Below, one piece after another: positions 1 to 5,175 of a stretch of 5,175 nt of DNA. Both the position numbers and the translations under genes were made by a program. Positions within the stretch are counted from its first letter, which is position 1; the number at the start of each line of letters is the position of its first letter. The notes beneath the pieces were generated by a model. The model worked only from the letters and a program-made list of their open reading frames with translations, ran no database searches and had not been told where the DNA came from. This DNA comes from Allobosea sp. (GTDB taxonomy: Bacteria; Pseudomonadota; Alphaproteobacteria; Rhizobiales; Beijerinckiaceae), in assembly GCA_021732895.1 (NCBI GenBank), contig JAKFWE010000094.1, positions 1-5,175 on the forward strand, written 5' to 3'.

Positions 1-941
1 AGCGCGAAATAGGTCAGATCGACCAGGAAATTGATCGTGATGAAGACGAAGGCGACGAGCATCAGGTAGGCCACCATCACCGGCCGGTCGAGCGACTGGA
101 TCGAATCGATGATGAGCTTGCCGATGCCGGGCCAGGAGAAGATCGTCTCGGTGACGACGGCGAAGGCGAGCGTCGAGGCGAATTCCAGCCCGAACACGGT
201 GACGATCGGGATCGCGATCAGCCGCAGCACATGCCGGCGCAGCACGGTCCATTCCGAGAGGCCGGCGGCGCGGGCGAACTTGACCGTGTCGGTCAGCATG
301 ACCTCGCGCGTGCCGGCCCGCGCCAGCCGCGTCATCAGCGCGAGCTTGAAGAAGGCGAGATTGAGCGCCGGCAGCAGCAGATGCGACAACCCGTTCGGCG
401 TCAGGAAGCTCCATTCCACGCCCAGAAGCATGGCGGTTTCGCCGCGCCCCCCGGCCGGAAGCCATTGCAGCTCGACGGCGAAGGCGATGATCAGCACCAG
501 GCCGATCCAGAAGGTCGGCACCGAAAAGCCGAGGATCGAGACGGCCATGATGAGCTTGGCGGCGACGCCGTCCGGCCTGTAGCCGGCGTAGATTCCCGCC
601 GGCACGCCGATCAGGGCGGCGCCGCAGACGGCCGCCAGCGTCAGCTCCAGCGTCGCCGGCAGCCGCGACAGGATCAGTTCCAGCACCGGCACGCCGAAGA
701 CGAAGGAGCGGCCGAAATCGCCCTGCAGCACCCGGCCGAGGAAGGTGAAATACTGTTCGTGCAGCGGCCGGTCGAGGCCGTAGCGGGCGATCGTGTCCAG
801 CCTGATCTGCTGGGTGACGTCAGGCCCGATCAGCACGTCGATGGGATTGCCGATGGCGTAGACGCCGGTGAAGACCAGCGCCGACATGACGAGCATCACG
901 GCCAGCGCCTGAACCAGCCGCTCGATGACGTGGCCTAGCAC
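1..941 (-). CDS. Peptide-type ABC transporter permease, DppB/OppB family (3' end cut off by window edge)
   Basis: This is an inner-membrane permease subunit of a binding-protein-dependent importer for peptides or related compounds. The frame is open from 941 down to base 3, giving 313 residues; homologues usually end about 10 residues later. Visible features are a first membrane helix at residues 8-30 with RLVQALAVML near its start, then the periplasmic family motif IARYGLDRPL (51-60) followed by GDFGRSF (74-80). Further helices lie at about 99-120, 130-157, 186-206, 240-265 and 287-309. The cytoplasmic EAA loop that contacts the ATPase is at about 222-245 (ARAAGLSEW...IAIP), and WPGIG is at 270-274. 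I chose the GTG at 941 because homologues have about eight residues before RL-QA. An in-frame ATG at 974 would add 11 Gly/Pro/Arg-rich residues. Neither start has a good Shine-Dalgarno site, and both lie in a palindrome. It follows the hydrolase gene on the same strand with an 82-nt gap and is probably co-transcribed with it. The partner permease and ATPases should lie to the left. Confidence 0.93.
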   Translation of the reverse strand, partial: MLGHVIERLVQALAVMLVMSALVFTGVYAIGNPIDVLIGPDVTQQIRLDTIARYGLDRPLHEQYFTFLGRVLQGDFGRSFVFGVPVLELILSRLPATLELTLAAVCGAALIGVPAGIYAGYRPDGVAAKLIMAVSILGFSVPTFWIGLVLIIAFAVELQWLPAGGRGETAMLLGVEWSFLTPNGLSHLLLPALNLAFFKLALMTRLARAGTREVMLTDTVKFARAAGLSEWTVLRRHVLRLIAIPIVTVFGLEFASTLAFAVVTETIFSWPGIGKLIIDSIQSLDRPVMVAYLMLVAFVFITINFLVDLTYFA

Positions 942-1000
942 GGTCGGCGCCGCGGGCAGGCCCCTCCCCCGCATGGGGAGGACGGCGTGGCGCCGACCGT
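940..1000. repeat. Nested inverted repeat between hydrolase and permease genes
   Basis: Outer arms 940-951 (ACGGTCGGCGCC) and 989-1000 (GGCGCCGACCGT) are perfect 12-bp inverted repeats. Inside them a second hairpin has arms CCTCCCC (963-969) and GGGGAGG (975-981) around a 5-nt loop. In the leftward transcript this could fold as one long structure. The inner loop then holds the AUG at 974, and the 3' outer arm reaches into the GUG at 941. It could be a processing or attenuation structure, or a degenerate copy of the GC-rich palindrome seen at the right edge of the window. No T-tract follows on the minus strand, so it is not a standard terminator. Confidence 0.6.
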
Positions 1001-1023
1001 AGCCGACCGGACGGGGCGCGCGG

Positions 1024-1725
1024 TCACGGCCAGTTCTCCATCATCGCCGCCCGCGTCTCCTCGACGCCGACCTGCCAGAGGCTCAGCATCTCGTTGTCCG
1101 AGCGCTGGTAGCGCCCGTGGAAATTGCCGTCGCCCAGGATCTCGCGCTTCCTCGCCGGCGGCGCGGCCTGATAGAGAGCCGCGTCAAAGGGCGCCTTCGA
1201 GGCGTCAGGCATCGCCACGCCCTCCAGCCGCGTCCACGGGAAATTCTCCATCCAGGAGGCGTGCGAGGCGGCCGGGTCCACCGCCCTGACCGCCTGCTGG
1301 AAGCGCGGGCCGGCCCACCAGTTGTGCATCCGGATGCTGGCGTCGCCGTGCATGCCCATCCATTCCGTCGCGAACGTCATGATCGGCGCATTGCCGCCAT
1401 GACCGTTGACGAGCACGATCCGGCGGAAGCCTGCGGCGTAGAACCCGTCGAGCATGTCCTGCATCAGTGCAATATACGTGCTCAGCCGCAACGAGACCGT
1501 GCCGGGAAAGGCGAGGAAGCCCGGCGTGACGCCATAGGCCAGGACGGGGAAGACCGGAATCGCCAGAGGCTCGGCCGCCTCCCCGGCGACCTTGTCGGCC
1601 AGGATCGCGTCGGTCGCCAGGCTGAGATAGCCATGCTGCTCGACGCTGCCCAGCGGCAACACGCAGCGGTCGTCGCGCGCGGCCTGCGCCTCGACCTGCA
1701 TCCAGTTCATCTGCGCGATACGCAC
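1024..1725 (-). CDS. Creatininase-family metal-dependent amidohydrolase
   Basis: This 233-residue cytoplasmic hydrolase has the usual length for the creatininase family, whose members cleave cyclic amides, formamides or peptide bonds with a two-metal centre. Visible motifs are LPLGSVEQHGYLSLATD (23-39), with likely metal ligands E29, H31 and D39, then NGHGGN (107-112) with H109, and HASWME (155-160), where E160 sits at the position of the last ligand. The NGHGGN form differs from the NGHYEN of true creatininase, so creatinine is not the expected substrate. Relatives include the FAPy deformylase ArfB and the mycofactocin peptidase MftE, and the specificity here is unknown. The start is GTG at 1725, supported by AAGGA (complement of 1733-1737) seven bases upstream; ATG at 1710 lacks such a site. 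It is the first gene of the leftward unit, ahead of a peptide permease, and is transcribed away from the MarR gene. A role in hydrolysing the imported compound is inferred. Confidence 0.9.
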   Translation of the reverse strand: MRIAQMNWMQVEAQAARDDRCVLPLGSVEQHGYLSLATDAILADKVAGEAAEPLAIPVFPVLAYGVTPGFLAFPGTVSLRLSTYIALMQDMLDGFYAAGFRRIVLVNGHGGNAPIMTFATEWMGMHGDASIRMHNWWAGPRFQQAVRAVDPAASHASWMENFPWTRLEGVAMPDASKAPFDAALYQAAPPARKREILGDGNFHGRYQRSDNEMLSLWQVGVEETRAAMMENWP

Positions 1726-1820
1726 GGCCCGGTCCTTGCTATGTCATAAGGTCAGGGTCATCCTTGACTCTCGCTCCGGAGACCGTCAAGTTCCATCTGG
1801 AACTAATCAAGGGTCAGCCC
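1726..1820. promoter_or_regulatory. Divergent control region between hydrolase and MarR-regulator genes
   Basis: These 95 bp separate two divergent start codons and should hold both promoters. A TTGACT at 1764-1769 (plus) and a TTGACG at 1789-1784 (minus) face each other and form the perfect arms CTTGAC (1763-1768) and GTCAAG (1785-1790) of an interrupted palindrome. Matching -10 boxes at normal spacing are weak (CAAGTT-like on plus, CAAGGA on minus), so the exact promoters are unproven. GGTCA occurs twice, 6 bp apart, at 1750-1754 and 1756-1760. The region is less G/C-rich than the flanking genes. Confidence 0.55.
1789..1804. promoter_or_regulatory. Candidate operator palindrome for the MarR regulator
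   Basis: AGTTCC-ATCT-GGAACT is a perfect 6+6 bp inverted repeat with a 4-bp spacer. Its 16-bp length fits sites bound by dimeric winged-helix regulators of the MarR type. It lies 16 bp upstream of the regulator's ATG and one base inside the end of the GTCAAG arm, so bound protein could block either divergent promoter. Binding by this regulator is inference from position and symmetry. Confidence 0.4.
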
Positions 1821-2372
1821 ATGCGCCGCGCGCCCACAAGCCTGTCCCGCGTCGACAATGAGCGCGAGGCGGCCCTGCGCGATCTCGACCCGCTGACCAT
1901 CACCAAGCTCTGGGACAATCCCTGCTGGCTGTCCTTCCGGCTCAACTTCGTCGCGTTCCGCTTCAACGATCCGGTCTATCGCTGGATCGAGACGCGCTAT
2001 GGGCTGGTGCGCCCCGAATTCGTCGCGCTCTACGCCGTCGGTCTGAAGGACGGCGTCGCCGCCAAGAACATCGTCTCGTCCTCCGGGCTGCCGAAGAACA
2101 CGCTGTCGCGCGCCATCCAGAAACTGCTGACGCGCCGCCTGCTGAAGCGCGAGACCGACCGCGACGACCTGCGCAGCTATGTGCTGCGGCTGACCACCGC
2201 CGGTCGCTCGATCTTCGAGGAGACCATGCCGCTGATGGTGCGCCAGCAAAGCCTGATGCTGGAGGCCCTGACCGACGCCGAACAGCGCCAGCTCTGCGAA
2301 CTGATGGACAAGCTCGTCATCGCCTCGCCGACCTGGCCCAACGATCTCGAACAAGAGGACACCTCTCCATGA
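1821..2372 (+). CDS. MarR-family winged-helix transcriptional regulator
   Basis: This 183-residue DNA-binding protein probably controls the divergent transport and hydrolysis genes. After about 45 N-terminal residues come dimerisation helices (about 46-62). The winged helix-turn-helix follows: helices from GLVRPEFVALYAV (61-73), a recognition helix around KNTLSRAIQKLL (92-103), and a wing with DRDDLRSYVLRLTTAGR (113-129), which matches the D-x-R wing pattern of the family. The C-terminal helix (about 131-170) completes the dimer interface. I chose ATG at 1821 because AAGGG (1809-1813) lies seven bases upstream. An in-frame TTG at 1764 would add 19 residues but would place the control-region palindrome inside the gene. 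The stop codon overlaps the next gene's start as ATGA, so regulator and binding protein are probably translated from one message. The inducer is unknown and is plausibly the transported compound. Confidence 0.88.
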   Translation: MRRAPTSLSRVDNEREAALRDLDPLTITKLWDNPCWLSFRLNFVAFRFNDPVYRWIETRYGLVRPEFVALYAVGLKDGVAAKNIVSSSGLPKNTLSRAIQKLLTRRLLKRETDRDDLRSYVLRLTTAGRSIFEETMPLMVRQQSLMLEALTDAEQRQLCELMDKLVIASPTWPNDLEQEDTSP

Positions 2373-3961
2373 TCACGACACGCACGCTGCGCCTGGCCGC
2401 CTTCGCCGTCCTGCTCGGAGCGACTGTCTCCGGAGCCGCGCTCGCGCAGAACCTCACCATCGGCGTGCGCGCCGGGCCGGATTCGATCGATCCGCATTTC
2501 ACCGCGACAGGCACCCATGCCGAGGCGCTCAAGCATGTCTTCGACACGCTGACCTGGTCCGGCGACAAGCTCCAGATCGAGCCGCGCCTGGCGACGAGCT
2601 GGAAGGCGATCGCGCCCGACGTCTGGGAGTTCAAGCTGCGCCCCGGCGTGAAGTTCCATGACGGTTCGGACTTCACCGCGGAGGACGTCAAGTTCTCGAT
2701 CGAGCGCATCCCGGTCGTCGCCGGCCCCAACCCGACGACGATCTATGTCCGCCGCGTCCAGGCGGTGAAGATCGTCGATCCGTTGACGGTCCACATCGTC
2801 ACCGACGGCCCGGCCCCGAACCTGCCCAACGACTTCATCAGGCTGTTCATCGTCTCGGCCAAGGCGGCGGCCGGGCTGACGAAGGACAGCGCCAACGAGG
2901 CGTTCAATTCGGGCAAGGCGGCGATCGGCACCGGCCCCTACAAGTTCGTCTCCTGGACGCCGAAGGACCAGTTCGTGGTCGAGCGTTTCGACGGCTACTG
3001 GGGGCCCAAGGAGCCGTGGGCGCGGGTCGTGCGCAAGGAGTTGCCGAACGATGCGGCCCGCGTCGCCCAGCTCAAGGCAGGCCAGGTCGATCTGATCGTC
3101 CGCGCGCCGGCGACCGATGTTGCGACGCTGAAGCGCGACCCCAAGCTCTCGGTCGCCACGATCGACACCGTCTATGTCTTCAACATCGAACTCGACATGC
3201 GCGACAAGAGCCCGCAGGTCAGCGCCAAGGACGGCTCGCCCCTGCCGAAGAACCCGCTGCAGGATGCGAAGGTGCGCGAGGCCATCGATCTCGCCATCGA
3301 CAGGCCGGCTCTGGTCGAGATCGCCATGGAAGGGCTCGGCGCGACGGTGAACCAGCTCGTCACGCCCAGCATCGCCGGCTTCAACAAGAGCCTGCCGCCG
3401 CTCAAGCCCGATCTCGCGAAAGCCAGGGCGCTGCTGACGGAGGCCGGCTATCCCAACGGCTTCAAGGTCACCTTCTCCTTCACCAGCGACCGCCTGCCCG
3501 GCGACCGCCAGGTCGGCGCCTCGGTGGCGCAGATGCTGGCGCGCATCGGCATCGACGCGAGCGCCAACGCCCAGCCTGCGGCCGTGTTCTTCCCGGCGCG
3601 CAGCCGGGCCGAGTTCTCCATGGCGATGTCGGGCTGGGGCACGCTGACCGGCGAGGCCAACTACACGCTCTCCTCGGTGGTGCATTCCAACGATCCGGCC
3701 AAGAAACTCGGCGCCTTCAACGTGCTCGGCTACAAGAACGCGGCTCTCGACAAGCTGATCGAGGACGCCGCCGTCGAGCTCGACGAGACCAAGCGCAACG
3801 ACCTGCTGTCGCAGGCCAACGCGATCGTCGCCAAGGACCGCCCGCGCCTGCCGGTCGTCGCCGTCGGCTCAGCCTGGGCGATGCAGAAGGACAAGGTCAC
3901 GATCGCGCCGCGCGTCGACGAGGACACGCTCGCGATGGACATCAAGCCCGCGAAGAAGTGA
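2369..3961 (+). CDS. Periplasmic substrate-binding protein of a peptide-type ABC transporter (family 5)
   Basis: This 530-residue soluble periplasmic receptor captures a peptide-like ligand and delivers it to the membrane permeases. It has a Sec signal peptide with Arg at 5 and 8, a hydrophobic core at about 9-22, and probable cleavage after ALA at 26. There is no lipobox cysteine, so it should not be a lipoprotein. Family 5 hallmarks are SIDPHF (39-44), LATSW...WEFKLRPGVKFHDGSDFTAEDVKFS (74-110, broken by a short gap), GTGPYKFVSW (187-196), GYWGP (209-213), KVREAIDLAIDRPAL (301-315) and LLTEAGYPNGF (355-365). A short loop at 277-297 before KVREA enlarges the ligand-binding half. The SGWGTLTGEANY stretch (421-432) resembles the equivalent part of the glutathione-binding protein GsiB, but the ligand cannot be read from this. 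The start has GAGGA (2355-2359) nine bases upstream and overlaps the regulator stop by four bases. The probable partner permease is encoded divergently on the other side of the control region. Confidence 0.94.
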   Translation: MITTRTLRLAAFAVLLGATVSGAALAQNLTIGVRAGPDSIDPHFTATGTHAEALKHVFDTLTWSGDKLQIEPRLATSWKAIAPDVWEFKLRPGVKFHDGSDFTAEDVKFSIERIPVVAGPNPTTIYVRRVQAVKIVDPLTVHIVTDGPAPNLPNDFIRLFIVSAKAAAGLTKDSANEAFNSGKAAIGTGPYKFVSWTPKDQFVVERFDGYWGPKEPWARVVRKELPNDAARVAQLKAGQVDLIVRAPATDVATLKRDPKLSVATIDTVYVFNIELDMRDKSPQVSAKDGSPLPKNPLQDAKVREAIDLAIDRPALVEIAMEGLGATVNQLVTPSIAGFNKSLPPLKPDLAKARALLTEAGYPNGFKVTFSFTSDRLPGDRQVGASVAQMLARIGIDASANAQPAAVFFPARSRAEFSMAMSGWGTLTGEANYTLSSVVHSNDPAKKLGAFNVLGYKNAALDKLIEDAAVELDETKRNDLLSQANAIVAKDRPRLPVVAVGSAWAMQKDKVTIAPRVDEDTLAMDIKPAKK

Positions 3962-3973
3962 AGGGGCTGCGCT

Positions 3974-4045
3974 CACCTTCTCCCCTCGGGGGATAAGGTG
4001 GCAGCGCGCAGCGCTGACGGATGAGGGCCGCGCTGAAGCGCGGTC
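3974..4045 (+). repeat. Three-hairpin palindromic repeat, copy 1
   Basis: The element begins 12 bp after the binding-protein stop and holds three hairpins in a row. The first has arms 3974-3985 and 3989-4000 (CACCTTCTCCCC type, one mismatch, TCG loop). The second pairs CAGCGC with GCGCTG (4002-4016). The third pairs CCGCGCT with AGCGCGG (4028-4043). A conserved GGATGAGGGC link separates the second and third. This is the pattern of REP-like intergenic repeats of alphaproteobacteria. The first hairpin could stabilise the 3' end of the binding-protein message or slow polymerase, although no T-run follows. Confidence 0.8.
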
Positions 4046-4081
4046 TTCACTCTATCACGCTCACACTGTCGTCCGTCATCC

Positions 4082-4149
4082 GACCCGGCTACGCCGGCCC
4101 TCATCCGACCCCGCTTCGCGGGGCCACCTTCTCCCCCGAGGGGAGAAGG
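4082..4149 (-). repeat. Three-hairpin palindromic repeat, copy 2 (inverted)
   Basis: Read on the minus strand, this matches copy 1 in order and spacing. It has a perfect 10-bp stem 4127-4136/4140-4149 (CCTTCTCCCC with GGGGAGAAGG), then CCCCGC/GCGGGG (4109-4114/4118-4123), the GGATGAGGGC link (complement of 4098-4107), and CCGGC/GCCGG (4085-4089/4093-4097). Stem sequences differ from copy 1 while the pairing is kept, the sign of a mobile or selected palindromic unit. A 36-nt spacer (4046-4081) separates the copies. The unit ends 21 bp before the peptidase start codon, leaving little room for a separate promoter. Confidence 0.8.
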
Positions 4150-4170
4150 ATCAAACCCGCCGAGGTTCTC

Positions 4171-5118
4171 ATGCCCATCGCCCTCGCCATCCATGGCGGC
4201 TGCGGCGCCTTGCCGAAACCCGAAATGACCGAGGCCGAATGGGCCGAAGCCAAGGCGGCCCTCGCCGCTTCGCTGCGCGCCGGCTGGACGATCCTGGGCA
4301 GCGGCGGGGCCGCCGTCGACGCGGTCGAAGCCGCCGTGCGGGTGATGGAGGATTCGTCCCATTTCAACGCCGGCCACGGAGCGGCCTTCAACGCCGATGG
4401 CGAGCATGAGCTCGACGCCGCGATCATGGACGGGGCGACGCTGGCAGCCGGCGCGCTCGCCGGCGTCCGGCGGATCAAGAACCCGGTCAGCGCCGCCAAG
4501 GCCCTGATGGCGCGCGGCGATCCGCTGCTGCTGGCGGGCGCGGCCGGCGATGTCTTCGCCGAGCATGAAGGGCTCGATATGGTCGAGAACGAGTTTTTTT
4601 CCACGGAGCGTCGGCGCAAGAACCTGTCCTCGATGAAGATTCGCGAGCTGGTCGGGACGGCGTCGGACGCCTCCGAGGCGGAAAAGCACTGCACGGTCGG
4701 CGCGGTCGCGTGCGATTCCGCGGGCCATCTCGCGGCGGCGACCTCGACCGGCGGCTACACCAACAAGCCCGTCGGCCGCGTCGGCGACAGCCCCATCATC
4801 GGGGCGGGAACCTATGCCCGCGACGGCCGCTGCGCGGTGTCGGGAACCGGCAAGGGCGAGTATTTCATGCGCTACTGCGTCGGCCACGAGATCGCGTCGC
4901 TGATCGCCTACAGGGGGCTGAGCCTGAAGGAGGCGACCGACGCCGTGCTGGCGGAGCTGACGGCCCACAAAATCGGCGCGGGGCTGGTCGCGGTCGGAGC
5001 CGATGGCGCGATCGTCGCGCCCTACAACTCCGAAGGCATGTATCGCGGCTGGGTCACGCCCGACGGGGTCGTCCATGTCGCGACGCATGCCGAGGTCGAA
5101 ACGGCGGGAAAGGCGTGA
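4171..5118 (+). CDS. iaaA: Isoaspartyl peptidase / plant-type L-asparaginase (Ntn-hydrolase)
   Basis: This cytoplasmic enzyme of 315 residues, full family length, cleaves N-terminal beta-aspartyl (isoaspartyl) residues from peptides and usually also hydrolyses L-asparagine. Members are made as precursors that cut themselves before a threonine, which becomes the N-terminal nucleophile of the beta subunit. Seen here are AIHGGCGAL (6-14), FNAGHGAAFNADGEHELDA (65-83), the cleavage site KHC/TVGAVACD with nucleophile T175, ATSTGGYTNK (190-199), GRVGDSPIIGAGTYA (202-216), where R203 and D206 should hold the substrate carboxylate, and the SGTGKGE loop (224-230). Cys at 174, just before the nucleophile, is less usual than Gly or Asp. 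The start at 4171 begins at the family N-terminus, with GAGG (4162-4165) five bases upstream. The frame stays open back to 4021, but that part is repeat sequence. The gene lies downstream of a peptide-binding protein in the same direction, so peptide degradation after uptake is likely; read-through across the repeats is possible. Confidence 0.93.
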   Translation: MPIALAIHGGCGALPKPEMTEAEWAEAKAALAASLRAGWTILGSGGAAVDAVEAAVRVMEDSSHFNAGHGAAFNADGEHELDAAIMDGATLAAGALAGVRRIKNPVSAAKALMARGDPLLLAGAAGDVFAEHEGLDMVENEFFSTERRRKNLSSMKIRELVGTASDASEAEKHCTVGAVACDSAGHLAAATSTGGYTNKPVGRVGDSPIIGAGTYARDGRCAVSGTGKGEYFMRYCVGHEIASLIAYRGLSLKEATDAVLAELTAHKIGAGLVAVGADGAIVAPYNSEGMYRGWVTPDGVVHVATHAEVETAGKA

Positions 5119-5147
5119 TGGCGGGTTTCGGCAAGCGCGGGTCTTCC

Positions 5148-5174
5148 CCCTCCCCCCGCTTGCGGTGGGGAGGG
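5148..5174. repeat. GC-rich hairpin downstream of the peptidase gene
   Basis: CCCTCCCC-CCGC-TT-GCGG-T-GGGGAGGG forms a stem of eleven pairs plus a tight GC-TT-GC tip, with T5166 as the only unpaired arm base. It starts 29 bp after the peptidase stop and may protect or end that message, though any T-tract would lie beyond the window. The core resembles the inner hairpin at 963-981, so both may belong to one intergenic repeat family. The element may continue past the right edge. Confidence 0.55.
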
Positions 5175-5175
5175 T

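Noticed and set aside
231..938. Plus-strand open frame opposite the permease gene
   Set aside because: The minus strand encodes a clear DppB-type permease over the whole interval. The plus-strand product is a Gln/Arg/Asp-rich shadow.
1117..1749. Plus-strand open frame opposite the creatininase-family gene
   Set aside because: The minus strand carries the metal-binding motifs in order, with a good ribosome site, while this frame has no recognisable domain.
1764..1820. Upstream TTG start for the MarR-family gene
   Set aside because: It would place the promoter-like boxes and the palindrome inside the coding sequence, while ATG at 1821 has a well-spaced AAGGG site.
2177..3685. Long minus-strand open frame (502 codons) opposite the binding-protein gene
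   Set aside because: Its translation is rich in Arg, Gly, Asp and Ala with no recognisable domain, and it lies antisense to a clear family 5 binding protein. It is a by-product of high GC content.
3974..4000. Rho-independent terminator after the binding-protein gene
   Set aside because: The stem is strong, but no T-run follows and it is part of a repeat unit, so termination is only a possibility.
3974..4149. CRISPR array
   Set aside because: There are only two copies, in opposite orientation, each internally palindromic and diverged, with a single 36-nt spacer. This does not fit a CRISPR array.
4021..4170. Upstream extension of the peptidase frame to an ATG at 4021
   Set aside because: The extra 50 residues are encoded by the palindromic repeats, and that ATG is part of the GGATGAGGG repeat link. 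The family N-terminus and a GAGG site match the ATG at 4171.
3973..5088. Minus-strand open frame (371 codons) opposite the peptidase and through the repeats
   Set aside because: It is antisense to a well-supported Ntn-hydrolase gene, runs through palindromic repeats, and has low-complexity composition.
5118..5175. Possible next gene starting at an ATG that overlaps the peptidase stop (TGATG), with AAAGG upstream
   Set aside because: The frame stays open to the edge, but most of its 19 codons are the GC-rich hairpin and read Ser/Pro/Arg/Gly. It cannot be supported from what is visible.

Overview
This window looks like chromosomal DNA from a GC-rich alphaproteobacterium, probably of the Hyphomicrobiales (Rhizobiales). 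The reasons are the strong G/C preference at third codon positions, the protein families present, and intergenic palindromes of the CCTTCTCCCC/GGGGAGAAGG type, which are common in that group. The genus cannot be fixed from the sequence alone.

Layout. Two short transcription units diverge from a 95-bp control region at 1726-1820. Leftward on the minus strand is a creatininase-family metal-dependent amidohydrolase (1725-1024), followed by a DppB-type peptide ABC transporter permease (from about 941) that runs off the left edge with only its last residues missing. Rightward on the plus strand is a MarR-type regulator (1821-2372). It overlaps by 4 nt the start of a periplasmic peptide-binding protein of ABC family 5 (2369-3961). 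A 209-bp gap follows, almost filled by two inverted copies of a three-hairpin repeat. Next comes a complete isoaspartyl peptidase/L-asparaginase of the Ntn-hydrolase type (4171-5118). The right edge ends in another GC-rich hairpin.

How the genes may work together. The binding protein and permease are most simply two parts of one peptide importer, encoded on opposite strands and controlled from the shared region. The second permease and the ATPases would lie beyond the left edge. The two flanking hydrolases could process the imported compound: one belongs to a family acting on cyclic amides, formamides and peptides, the other removes beta-aspartyl residues from peptides or hydrolyses asparagine. 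The MarR protein is the obvious candidate switch. An isoaspartyl peptidase beside a peptide/glutathione importer recalls the iaaA-gsiABCD order of Escherichia coli, but the substrate here is inferred.

The window reads as an ordinary nutrient uptake locus. I see no tRNA, rRNA, CRISPR array, insertion sequence or phage gene. The points worth a second look are the palindromes in the divergent control region, the nested palindrome over the permease start, the inverted repeat pair before the peptidase, and the pairing of the two hydrolases with the transporter.
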